This document shows, piece by piece, positions 1-7,818 of a stretch of DNA of 64,000 nucleotides. The stretch is taken from contig NZ_JACHXU010000035.1 in the NCBI RefSeq assembly GCF_014192335.1, positions 1-64,000 on the forward strand, in the 5' to 3' direction. The position numbers and the translations under genes were made by a program. The DNA comes from Aporhodopirellula rubra. Its GTDB lineage: Bacteria > Planctomycetota > Planctomycetia > Pirellulales > Pirellulaceae. Position 1 is the first letter of the stretch. Every line of letters begins with the position of its first letter. The notes below the pieces were generated by a model. It did no database searches and was not told the DNA's origin. It worked only from the letters and a program-made list of their open reading frames with translations.

Positions 1-214
1 GAACAGCTCCTCCTGAAAGGTTGCTTCCAACAATCCGTCACGCGTCCATTCCACCACCAATACAAAACCGCCGCGCTAGCGGCTTACTTGAACCAACGGA
101 TGCACACGGAGCGGCGGTGGCTAGTTTTCACAAGTGGTTGCCGTGTCGCCGCCGCCCGGTGATCCTGGTCGTTACCCGAATTGACCGCTGATACACGCTT
201 TGAAAGGAATCGAA

Positions 215-604
215 ATGAAGACTGAGGGGTCCACGCTAACTGCAACAGGCAAGTGCCTCGCCTTGATATGCGTGTCATTGCCAATGGCTTCAATTGGTCT
301 GGAACTTGCCTATCGATCTTCGACGGGCGATGATCGCTCGCCAGCTCTACCGGTACTTGTCTTGCGAGACTCCGTAGGCGGGCTTGTTGCCTTCCAGTTT
401 TTTGCGTTTCTAGCCCGCCGATTTGGATTCGCAATTCGGACGAATGACATTGCAAGTGAGCGCGGGGCATTTGCTCCGAAACCTCGACCAGATTTTGCAG
501 ACGTGTCCGTTGATGGTAAGCGAACCTACTACTGCTCAATCTGCAGTAAGGATATGGAGATCGACGATGACGATCGATGCGTTGGATGTCGCTATGCTGT
601 CTAG
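215..604 (+). CDS. Small membrane protein with C-terminal zinc-ribbon-like motif
   Basis: About 129 residues, family not recognised. The ATG at 215 is preceded by AAAGGA at 204-209, which decides the start over an in-frame TTG at 200. The N-terminal half has two hydrophobic stretches, roughly residues 10-30 and 45-65, that could span the membrane. The C-terminus carries two CxxC pairs (CSIC and CVGC) separated by ten residues rich in Asp, which is the pattern of a small zinc-binding ribbon. Seen: the motif and hydrophobic pattern. Inferred: a membrane-anchored protein with a cytoplasmic zinc knuckle. No operon partner is evident, and the next gene lies about 130 bases downstream. Confidence 0.55.
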   Translation: MKTEGSTLTATGKCLALICVSLPMASIGLELAYRSSTGDDRSPALPVLVLRDSVGGLVAFQFFAFLARRFGFAIRTNDIASERGAFAPKPRPDFADVSVDGKRTYYCSICSKDMEIDDDDRCVGCRYAV

Positions 605-732
605 GTCAATCGTACATCGATCCGGGTAACCATGTCGTGCAACGGAGCACGGCATAACGCGTTTACAAATGGAAAGCACATTGGCCGTGCCCGCTGACGA
701 CCACCGTTACATCCACCGAGGAGCCTCTCAAT

Positions 733-930
733 TTGACACGTCCCTTTTCGATTGTTGGCGCTCTTTGTTTTTCACTGCTCTACGCTTCGATTGGGCTAAT
801 ACCGGAAAGCACGCACCTGCTTCCGCCGAGCGGAATCCTGCTGCTCGCTGTCATCCCATTGATGCTAATTGAGATTCCGTTTGCGGCCTGGCTCCCACAC
901 GCTCGCGCGGGATTCATGGCGGACATCTAA
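733..930 (+). CDS. Small hydrophobic protein, unknown function
   Basis: A 65-residue frame with a TTG start at 733, preceded by GAGGAG at 718-723. It has two hydrophobic segments separated by a short polar loop with Pro, consistent with a two-helix membrane protein. It ends 15 bases before a good intrinsic terminator (946-978), which supports it as a transcribed gene. No family is recognised, and it could still be a chance frame because of its size and TTG start. Confidence 0.4.
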   Translation: MTRPFSIVGALCFSLLYASIGLIPESTHLLPPSGILLLAVIPLMLIEIPFAAWLPHARAGFMADI

Positions 931-944
931 CCATTAAACGGTGC

Positions 945-961
945 CACCCACCATCCGGTTG
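945..961 (+). repeat. 17-bp direct repeat, left copy
   Basis: CACCCACCATCCGGTTG, matching 16 of 17 bases with 2216-2232. The two copies bracket the transposase gene and lie 80 bases before its start and 30 bases after its stop. Confidence 0.6.
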
Positions 962-978
962 ACAGTGGTGGGTTTTTG
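946..978 (+). terminator. Intrinsic terminator / hairpin at left end of the transposase element
   Basis: Perfect 8-bp inverted repeat ACCCACCA (946-953) and TGGTGGGT (966-973) with a 12-base loop, followed by a short T run. It fits a Rho-independent terminator for the small gene ending at 930. It also contains the left copy of the 17-bp repeat flanking the transposase, so it may instead, or also, be an end hairpin recognised by the transposase. Confidence 0.6.
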
Positions 979-1024
979 GTTAGGTTGGTCTTTGTAATCA
1001 GGACACCCTTTCGGGATTTGACGT

Positions 1025-2185
1025 ATGCCCAGGCCGAAACGAGAAGAGCAGTTTGCAAACAGTGAAATATGCATTGTGCATGCGGTTCAGAGGTGTGTGC
1101 GCCGCGCGTTTCTGGCTGGCGTCGATCGTGAGTCAGGCAAGGATTATTCGTTCCGCAAGGAGTGGATTCGCCGGCGAATGGAGGCTCTTGCGTCGGTTTT
1201 TGGTATCGATGTGCTTTCTTACGCTGTCATGAGCAATCACTTGCACGTGATTTTGCGCAATCGGCCTGACGTTGTGGCTAGCTGGAGTGATGGGGAGGTT
1301 GCGATTCGCTGGCTGCGAGTGTTTCCTGGCCGGAGGATGGAAGAGCATCTTGCCGAGCCGACCGAACATGAGGTCAAAACGCTGGCGGGAAACGCCGAGC
1401 GAATCGCGGAGATTCGTCAGTGAATGTCAGATATTTCTTGGTTCATGCGGTCGTTGGCGGAACCGATTTCTCGGATGGCCAACAAACAAGATGAATGCAC
1501 CGGTCGGTTTTGGGAGGGGCGCTTCAAGGCCCAACGAATTGTTGATGAGGCGGGATTGCTCGCGTGTAGCATGTACGTCGACTTGAACCCGGTGCGTGCG
1601 GCGATGGCGTCGGATCCCGAGAAGGCGCCGCACACCTCGGCGTTCGATCGTATCCAAGCCGGTCACGGGAAGCGAATTGACTCAGCTGCGTTCGACCTCA
1701 AGGCAGTTCCTACCGAAGAGGCGGCAAAGCGAATTCGTGAAACGCCTGTCGATGAGCTTCGCGTCAAGCAGAAGGCTAAGAAGCGGAATCCAACGGGGAA
1801 GCGAATTCGTCGTGATGCTTGGCTGGCGCCTTTGACGCTATCGCCGGAAAAACTGTCCACTGACGCAGAATTGAATCGTGATGGCTTGCGAGCGAGCGAT
1901 AAGGGGTTTCTGCATGTGTCGATCCGTGACTATCTTCGGTTGCTCCGTTGGACTGCAAAACAGGGCATTGCCGAAGCGTCGGAGAAGCTTCCAAAATCGC
2001 TCGCAACGACGCTGAGCCAGATCGGGATTGACGCATCGATGTGGCGTGATTTGGTATGGGAGTGGCAGAGGTATTTTGGGAAATCGATCTGCGTGGGGTC
2101 TCCAGCCGCAATGCGCCAGGATGCTGAGCGATGTGGCAAGCATCACTATTCAGGTCAGGCGGCGGCATCAGCCTGCTTTACTTGA
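1025..2185 (+). pseudogene. Y1/HUH transposase (REP-associated tyrosine transposase family), split by one in-frame TGA
   Basis: Two frames, 1025-1423 and 1424-2185, lie in the same reading frame and are separated only by TGA at 1421-1423. Together they form a protein of about 386 residues. The first part carries the HUH metal-binding motif HLH in SNHLHVIL (about residue 60). The second carries the motif CSMYVDLNPVRA, whose Tyr is the family's catalytic nucleophile. Since each half holds only one of the two essential elements, neither can be active alone. A CGA-to-TGA change would explain the stop, giving the usual RLSDISWFMR-like sequence. An ATG follows the stop immediately, so the second part could be reinitiated, or the stop read through. 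Most likely a recently inactivated copy. Confidence 0.8.
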
Positions 2186-2215
2186 GGCTTGTGCCATTCG
2201 TGCTGTCACTCGTAA

Positions 2216-2232
2216 CACCCACCATCTGGTTG
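2216..2232 (+). repeat. 17-bp direct repeat, right copy
   Basis: CACCCACCATCTGGTTG, one mismatch from 945-961. It lies between the transposase stop and the first recognisable ruvC codons. Confidence 0.6.
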
Positions 2233-2774
2233 TTGGGAACGCAGCACGTAGTCGATCGTCCCGATGTTGCCCAGTGCATATTAGGTATCGATCCGAGGCT
2301 CAGCGCGACCGGTTACGCGGTGATCCGCCGCGACGGTGGCAGCCTTCTGCTGATCGAAGCGGGGGTGATTCGCAGCCGTGCTCGCGATCGGCTGGGGGCT
2401 CGTCTTAAGGAGCTCAGCGATGGGGTGCGTGAAGTCATCGCGGCCCATCCGATCGACGCGATGGCCCTCACGCAATTGTTCTCGAGCAATTGTTCTCGCA
2501 CTACGAGCGACCTCGAACCGTGATACTGATGGGGCACGCTCGCGGTGTGATCTGTTTGGCCGCGGGCGAAGCCGGATTGCCGATCGCCAATTATGAGCCG
2601 ACGTGTGTGAAGAAAGTCGTCACGGGCAATGGCCGCGCGAGTGAAACGCAGATGCAACAAGCGGTGAAGCTGCAGCTTGGGCTCGAAAATGTCCCTGAAC
2701 CAAACGAAGTCGCTGATGCCATGGCCATCGCCCTCACCGGGCACTGCCTCACCGGCAATCCGTTGAGCGTTTGA
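2230..2774 (+). pseudogene. ruvC: Holliday junction resolvase RuvC, frameshifted
   Basis: RuvC cuts Holliday junctions made by RuvAB. The N-terminal part (frame of 2230) has the first catalytic Asp in ILGIDPRL and continues through TGYAVI, IEAGVIRSR and the helix ending in DAMAL. At 2470 the frame is broken. The rest, EQLFSHYERPRT, MGHARGVICLAA, KKVVTGNGRA and the end motif NEVADAMAIAL with a catalytic Asp, is in another frame from 2484. Removing 2470-2483 restores a continuous sequence, including the catalytic Glu of the LEQLFSHYE motif. The usual GIDPGL is GIDPRL here. No ATG and no good ribosome site precede the N-terminus; TTG at 2230 is a guess. Either a true pseudogene, a sequence error, or expression by ribosome hopping. 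Confidence 0.75.
2470..2497 (+). repeat. Imperfect 14-bp tandem duplication inside ruvC
   Basis: ACGCAATTGTTCTC (2470-2483) is followed directly by GAGCAATTGTTCTC (2484-2497), identical at 12 of 14 positions. The first copy is the extra one relative to the RuvC consensus, and its length is not a multiple of three, so it shifts the frame. Confidence 0.85.
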
Positions 2775-2946
2775 GCGACAAATTGACGCGGCTGCTTTGC
2801 CTTCCTCATTTCTGGGGTGTCAGAGGCAAATTCGATAGCGGTTTTCGCTGCAGAGGCACTCGATTCAATTAGGATGGTAAGAGACGATCAGGCGATGCCC
2901 ATTGCGTCGCTCCCACCCCATTCCCCCGCCTTTGAGAGTCCCTCCC

Positions 2947-3642
2947 ATGATGAAGATGCGCACGACGGCCGTGCTGGCCATGGCCATTTCCTTTGCGTCC
3001 CCCGCAATCGCCGGTAACTGCTTTCAGAAAGTCACTTGTTGTCCCTCTAGTCAGAGCCAGCCAACGTGTGCGTCGGCGCCGGTAGAGTCATGCATGCCGA
3101 TGGGCGGCATGTCCGCTCATGATATGGGGAGTGTTGATAACCCAAGCGAGCTGAACGTCGCTCTGACAACGGAGTTGGTCGCTTTGCGAGAGCAGGTCGC
3201 CATCGCCAATGAATCGCTCGCCGAGAATGAGTCGAAGATCGACGAAGCCAACCAAACGATCGCTTCGATGCAAGAAGAAATGGCGTCCGTTAAAGCGAAG
3301 TTGGCTGCTCAAACTCAGCGAGCCGACACGGCGGTGGCCAGTCTCGCTGCGGCGGAGATGGCATCTCAAGAAACGCAAGATGCCGCTCAGGAGCAGCAGA
3401 AGAACCTGCAGCAGCAACTCGCCAATGTCAGGAAGAACATGCAGGCGAAGAATGCCGAATTGAGAAAGCAGCTCAAGGCCAGCCAAGACGATCTCGCGAA
3501 AGCGAATTCGGAGCTCGCCAACGAGCGAAAAGAACGTGAGGAAGAACGACGGCAGCAACAGGTGGCCGCCGAAACGCCTCCCGTCACCCCTAAAGAAGAT
3601 GAAGCGATCGAAGGCGAAGCACCCGCGGACGACCAAGGTTAA
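2947..3642 (+). CDS. Secreted coiled-coil protein
   Basis: 231 residues from the ATG at 2947; upstream in-frame starts only add a Pro-rich stretch ahead of the signal peptide. Residues 1-22 form a clear Sec signal peptide ending in AIAG. A short Cys-rich segment follows (about residues 23-50, seven Cys in all, including TCC and SCMP). Then comes a long region from about residue 65 to 205, rich in Ala, Gln, Glu and Lys with a heptad pattern, indicating an extended coiled coil. The tail is acidic and Pro-rich. Role unknown; possibly a cell-envelope spacer or scaffold. It stands alone, followed by a structured intergenic region. Confidence 0.8.
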   Translation: MMKMRTTAVLAMAISFASPAIAGNCFQKVTCCPSSQSQPTCASAPVESCMPMGGMSAHDMGSVDNPSELNVALTTELVALREQVAIANESLAENESKIDEANQTIASMQEEMASVKAKLAAQTQRADTAVASLAAAEMASQETQDAAQEQQKNLQQQLANVRKNMQAKNAELRKQLKASQDDLAKANSELANERKEREEERRQQQVAAETPPVTPKEDEAIEGEAPADDQG

Positions 3643-3746
3643 GGCTTCAGGCCGTTCGGTTGATTGATATTCCGAGGCCAGTTGTAATCAATTCTGGTCC
3701 CTGATCATGCAAAGCTCGATTCGGGGCCAGTCAGCAGGCTCGCGAC

Positions 3747-3780
3747 TTGGGAATCAACGCGTCGGATGGACGATTCCCAA
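3747..3780. terminator. Candidate terminator hairpin
   Basis: Perfect 9-bp stem with a 16-base loop in the convergent intergenic region. No strong T run follows on either strand, so a termination role is only inferred from position. Confidence 0.4.
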
Positions 3781-3910
3781 TTCATAAGTGGCAATTCTAC
3801 TGTTGCCGCCGGTCGGGATAGCCGCTCGGCGTTTTAGCCTACCCGAGCGGATTCTGTTCGCTAGCAACTCTGTTGGCGGCATGCCGCGACGGCGTTGCTG
3901 TTGATCCTGT

Positions 3911-3951
3911 GACACTTCCGTTGTCGAGTTATGTTCGGCGGTGGAAGTGTC
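3911..3951. terminator. Candidate hairpin downstream of ftsH
   Basis: Perfect 9-bp inverted repeat GACACTTCC/GGAAGTGTC with a 23-base loop, 32 bases past the ftsH stop. It lacks a T run; could be a Rho-independent-like or RNA-stabilising structure. Confidence 0.4.
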
Positions 3952-3982
3952 GGGGCGGTGCTGGCGTGTTGAGAGCGGAGGC

Positions 3983-6241
3983 TTAACTCGACTGAACGCT
4001 GTCGTCGGTTTTGCGTGGCACGATTTTGGCCTTCGGTTTTTCGTTGACCGTACCTGGAACCAGCCAGGGGCCTGCGCTGTGTTCGCGGATCAGTCGCATC
4101 AGTTCTTCGCTGTCGATCGCTTCGACCTCGAGGAGTCTCTGTGTGACGGCTTCGAGAACTTCGCGACGTTGTTGCAAAATCTCGCGAGTCTGGACGAGCA
4201 TGTCTTCGACAATTCGAGAGACTTCCTTGTCGATCATCTTCGCCATCTCTTCGCTGTGCACGACTTGGTACTCACCCATGCCGCCGTTGCTCAGGAAAGG
4301 TGACCGCGTGCTGCGCCGGAGATTGATCCGGCCGATCCGACTCATCCCGTAATCCATCACCATGCTGCGTGCCGTTTCGGTGCAACGCTCGAGGTCGTTT
4401 TGGGCCCCGGTGCTGATGTCTTGGAAGATCATTTCTTCGGCGAGCGTTCCGGCCAGCATGACTTTCATCTGGCTCTCGAGTTCGCTCTTGGTCATCAAGA
4501 ATCGTTCCGACTCAGGGCGCTGCATCATGTAACCGAGCGCGGCGAGTCCTCGCGGGATGATGCTGACTTTGTGCACCGGGTCGGTGTTGGGGAGTGCCGC
4601 GGCGACGAGCGCGTGTCCGGATTCGTGATAGGCGACTCGAATCTTTTCGTCTTCGTTCATCACGCGGTTCTTCTTTTCGAGTCCCGCGGTGACTCGTTCG
4701 ACGGCGTCGTTGAATTCTTCCATCCCAACGGCAGGCCGTTCGTTGCGTGCGGCCAGCAACGCTGCTTCGTTGACGAGGTTCGCGAGATCGGCTCCGACAA
4801 AACCGCTCGTGATCGACGCGATGCGGCGCAGTTCGACCGATTCGTCGAGCTTCACGTTCTTCACGTGCACCGACAGAATCTGTTCACGTCCCGCAACGTC
4901 GGGACGATCGACGAGCACGTGACGGTCAAAACGACCGGGACGCAGCAGTGCGGGGTCGAGAGTTTCGGGACGGTTGGTCGCGGCGATCACGATCACGCCC
5001 GAGTTTGATCCGAACCCGTCCATTTCGACCAGCAACGCGTTGAGCGTTTGTTCGCGTTCGTCGTGACCGCCCACGGTCGAACCGCTGCGGCTCTTTCCGA
5101 GTGCATCGAGTTCGTCGATGAAGATGATGCACGGAGCGCGGCTGGTGGCTTGGGTGAACATGTCGCGAACACGTGCCGCACCGACGCCGACGAACATTTC
5201 GACAAAATCGCTCCCCGAGAGACTGAAGAAGGGCACGCCCGCTTCGCCTGCGATCGCTCGCGCGAGCAACGTTTTCCCGGTGCCCGGAGGTCCGACCAGC
5301 AGCACGCCCTTGGGAATGCGGCCGCCGAGGGATTGGTACTTTTCGCTGTTGCGGAGGAAATCGACCACTTCACGAACTTCGTCGACGGCCTCTTCGATTC
5401 CGGCGACGTCTTCAAACGTTGTCGGTAAATCATCTTCGCTGTACAGCTTTCCGCGACTCCGAGAGAAAGACATCGGTGAACCGACGCCGCCCATGCGACG
5501 CAGCATCACGATGCCCAACGCGATCAGCACGCCGATCATCAGTAATTCCGGCCAGTGGTTTTCGAGAAAACGGCTGGGGCGATCGTTGTCCCACGACACG
5601 CCGGATCGTTCGAGCAGCGCGATGAAGTCCGCTGCGATCGCGTCGTTGGGGTACCCTCGGATTGTCAAAAATTCGACCCGAGTCGGCTTCAAGTTCGCAT
5701 CGCTCGGTCGGCCCGTGAGCAGCCGGTAGTCGACTTTTCCGGTGATCCGATCATCCGCCACACGGATATCCGCGGGGCGACTGAATTCATAAGACACTTT
5801 ACCGTCATCGCCAGGCACGATAATCCTGGCCACGGCGACGCCGTCACGTTTGACAACGCTCGTGGCGGGAGCGATTTCGTTTGCGGATTCAGGGTCTGCA
5901 GCGGACGCTACGTCAGTCGATGGCGTTTCCGTGTCGGATGCGTTCGGTGAGGGGACCTCGCCGGTCGAATCGGGCTCGGTGGCTGATGATTTGGAAGGTT
6001 CATCGTTCACTGTGCGCGTTGCAGGGACAGGCTGCGTCCGTTGTTCTTGGGCGGCTTCGCGAAGCTGGGCAGTTTGGGCGAGAAGGTTTTTGAGATCGGG
6101 GTACGCGAGACGTTTGCGGTCGTCGGAAACCAAGAATGCGCTCACCAGCACGGCGACGGTGATCACGATCAGCACAAACCAGATGTTGCCGCTGCCACGG
6201 TGTTCGGAAGATCCACGTGAAGATTTCGGGTTGTCACTCAT
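3983..6241 (-). CDS. ftsH: ATP-dependent zinc metalloprotease FtsH
   Basis: A membrane-anchored AAA+ protease that degrades misfolded membrane proteins and selected regulators. From the ATG at 6241 the protein has 752 residues. Transmembrane segments lie at about 21-39 and 232-248. The AAA module has Walker A GPPGTGKT (317-324), Walker B IIFIDE (372-377), the pore motif FVEMFVG near 346 and the second region of homology with [18 protein letters not shown]. The M41 protease has the zinc motif HESGH (539-543) and the downstream Asp in DLERCTETA. The segment between the two membrane helices, about 190 residues, is much longer than in E. coli FtsH and includes a Thr/Ser/Pro/Glu-rich stretch (about 70-128). 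An alternative start seven codons upstream (6262) is less likely. Divergent from dxr across about 200 bases. Confidence 0.97.
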   Translation of the reverse strand: MSDNPKSSRGSSEHRGSGNIWFVLIVITVAVLVSAFLVSDDRKRLAYPDLKNLLAQTAQLREAAQEQRTQPVPATRTVNDEPSKSSATEPDSTGEVPSPNASDTETPSTDVASAADPESANEIAPATSVVKRDGVAVARIIVPGDDGKVSYEFSRPADIRVADDRITGKVDYRLLTGRPSDANLKPTRVEFLTIRGYPNDAIAADFIALLERSGVSWDNDRPSRFLENHWPELLMIGVLIALGIVMLRRMGGVGSPMSFSRSRGKLYSEDDLPTTFEDVAGIEEAVDEVREVVDFLRNSEKYQSLGGRIPKGVLLVGPPGTGKTLLARAIAGEAGVPFFSLSGSDFVEMFVGVGAARVRDMFTQATSRAPCIIFIDELDALGKSRSGSTVGGHDEREQTLNALLVEMDGFGSNSGVIVIAATNRPETLDPALLRPGRFDRHVLVDRPDVAGREQILSVHVKNVKLDESVELRRIASITSGFVGADLANLVNEAALLAARNERPAVGMEEFNDAVERVTAGLEKKNRVMNEDEKIRVAYHESGHALVAAALPNTDPVHKVSIIPRGLAALGYMMQRPESERFLMTKSELESQMKVMLAGTLAEEMIFQDISTGAQNDLERCTETARSMVMDYGMSRIGRINLRRSTRSPFLSNGGMGEYQVVHSEEMAKMIDKEVSRIVEDMLVQTREILQQRREVLEAVTQRLLEVEAIDSEELMRLIREHSAGPWLVPGTVNEKPKAKIVPRKTDDSVQSS

Positions 6242-6443
6242 TCGAAACGCTTGAAAAGGCAAAGGGACGAAAAGACCAAAGTTAACCGGCGCACGGGGTT
6301 TTTGGCCACCGTGAGCCGTTTCGCGACCGTCCAGCCGTCGTCCGCCGTGAGACTGGATCGGTTATCCGGATTGTGATTCCGGGGCTGCTTGTGCATCATA
6401 CGGGCCACTCAAGGTTTTTGTTAGAAATAAAGAAGGTGAAAAG

Positions 6444-7757
6444 ATGACGGACGGACGCCGGATCGCAATTCTGGGAGCGACCGGCAGTATCGGTGCGGCC
6501 ACGCTCGATGTCGTCGCGAACCTTCAACGGCACGCCCCCGACGCAGGTTGGCGTGTGATGTCGGTTTCCGGTCACAGCCGGATCGAGGAGCTCGTGCGGT
6601 CCGCTGAAGCCGCATCGCCGAAACCGCGGACGATCGTCGTTTCGGATGGACAAAAAATCACCGAGGCGGAAGAAGAAATTTCGCGTCAGGGACTCACCGG
6701 ACACTGCCAACTCGATACAGGAGCCGACGCGTTGGTTCGTGCGGCGACGGATCCAGAGGTTGACACTGTTGTCGCCGGGATCGTGGGACGGGCCGGGTTG
6801 GAATCGACCCTCGCGGCCGTGCAGGCCGGCAAACGCGTGGGGCTCGCCAACAAAGAAACGCTCGTGATTGCGGGTCCGGTCGTGACCGCGGCAGCGACGA
6901 GCAGTGGATCGGAATTGCTGCCCATCGATAGCGAGCATTCGGCGATCTACCAGTGCCTCGCCGAAGCTCGCGGTCTCGCGTCGACCAGATCCGCGTCCCA
7001 ACCAGTGTGTGATGCCAATGACTCGCGGGCCACCGCGGAAGCGAACGGGCGATGCGATTTTGGATCGCCGAACCACGCGTTTCCGGGCGTCCGGCGGTTG
7101 ATTCTGACCGCGAGCGGGGGCCCATTTTTGAATTCATCGCGTGAAGAAATTGATGCAGCCACGCCCGCCGAGGCGCTCAATCATCCGACCTGGGACATGG
7201 GTGAGAAAATCACGATCGATTCAGCCACGATGATGAACAAGGCCCTCGAGATCATCGAAGCGAAATGGTTGTTTGACGTGCCGGCCGATCGAATCGAGGT
7301 CGTCGTGCACCCGCAATCAATCATTCACTCACTCGTCGAATTCGAGGACGGCAGCGTGATTGCGCAATTGAGCCCTCCCGACATGAGATTGCCGATCCAG
7401 TACGCTCTGACATACCCGCATCGTCTTCCGTGTCCCGCTCCTCCGCTCGAACGGACCCAACGATGGGACATGAGCCTGATTCCGGTCGATCTCGAGCGTT
7501 TCCCGGCACTCGAGCTGGGATTTGAGGTCGCTCGCGTCGGTGGGACCGCCGGCGTCGTGCTCAACGGGGCCAACGAAACAGCGGTTCCTCTGTTCCTGAG
7601 CGGAAAAATTCGCTTTACTGACATCGCCCGTTTGTGCAAACAGACGCTGCAAGACCACAATCATGAGTCGGCCCCGAGCCTCGCCCGGTTGCTCGAACTC
7701 GACACATGGTCACGCCAACGAGCGGCCCAACTCGCCGAAACCATTTCCGTCGCGTAA
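6444..7757 (+). CDS. dxr: 1-deoxy-D-xylulose 5-phosphate reductoisomerase
   Basis: Converts DXP to 2-C-methyl-D-erythritol 4-phosphate with NADPH, the committed step of the non-mevalonate isoprenoid pathway. 437 residues. The start is supported by an AAGAAGG-like site upstream. Visible: NADPH loop GATGSIG (11-17), ANKETLV (135-141), substrate region LPIDSEHSA (159-167), LILTASGGPF (219-228), and HPTWDMGEKITIDSATMMNK (247-266). Compared with the usual length near 400, there is an extra segment at about residues 174-214 between the catalytic SEHSAIYQCL and the RRLILTASGG strand; it is polar and low in conserved motifs. Followed at 61 bases by rseP, an arrangement common in bacteria although cdsA is absent here. 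Confidence 0.96.
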   Translation: MTDGRRIAILGATGSIGAATLDVVANLQRHAPDAGWRVMSVSGHSRIEELVRSAEAASPKPRTIVVSDGQKITEAEEEISRQGLTGHCQLDTGADALVRAATDPEVDTVVAGIVGRAGLESTLAAVQAGKRVGLANKETLVIAGPVVTAAATSSGSELLPIDSEHSAIYQCLAEARGLASTRSASQPVCDANDSRATAEANGRCDFGSPNHAFPGVRRLILTASGGPFLNSSREEIDAATPAEALNHPTWDMGEKITIDSATMMNKALEIIEAKWLFDVPADRIEVVVHPQSIIHSLVEFEDGSVIAQLSPPDMRLPIQYALTYPHRLPCPAPPLERTQRWDMSLIPVDLERFPALELGFEVARVGGTAGVVLNGANETAVPLFLSGKIRFTDIARLCKQTLQDHNHESAPSLARLLELDTWSRQRAAQLAETISVA

Positions 7758-7818
7758 CCGTATCTCGTCATTGCTCTCCTGATTTTTGCCCTCCCGATTT
7801 TCGCCGTAGCCACTCCTT

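Larger units (their letters stand above)
945..2232 (+). mobile_element. Putative Y1/HUH transposon unit (IS200 / REP-associated type)
   Basis: The unit is defined by a tyrosine-HUH transposase gene (broken) between two near-identical 17-bp direct repeats. Elements of this class lack terminal inverted repeats and use sequence-specific hairpins near their ends. A strong hairpin is visible at the left end; only a weak one is seen at the right. The right copy falls at the 5' edge of ruvC, so insertion or excision here may have altered the start of that gene. Boundaries are inferred from the repeats alone. Confidence 0.45.
3643..3982. other. Intergenic region between convergent genes, three hairpins
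   Basis: 340 bases without a gene. It contains three inverted repeats: CTGGTCCC/GGGGCCAG (3694-3701 with 3723-3730), TTGGGAATC/GATTCCCAA (3747-3755 with 3772-3780), and GACACTTCC/GGAAGTGTC (3911-3919 with 3943-3951). They lie between the ends of the coiled-coil gene and ftsH and probably serve transcription termination or mRNA 3'-end protection in both directions. Confidence 0.6.
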
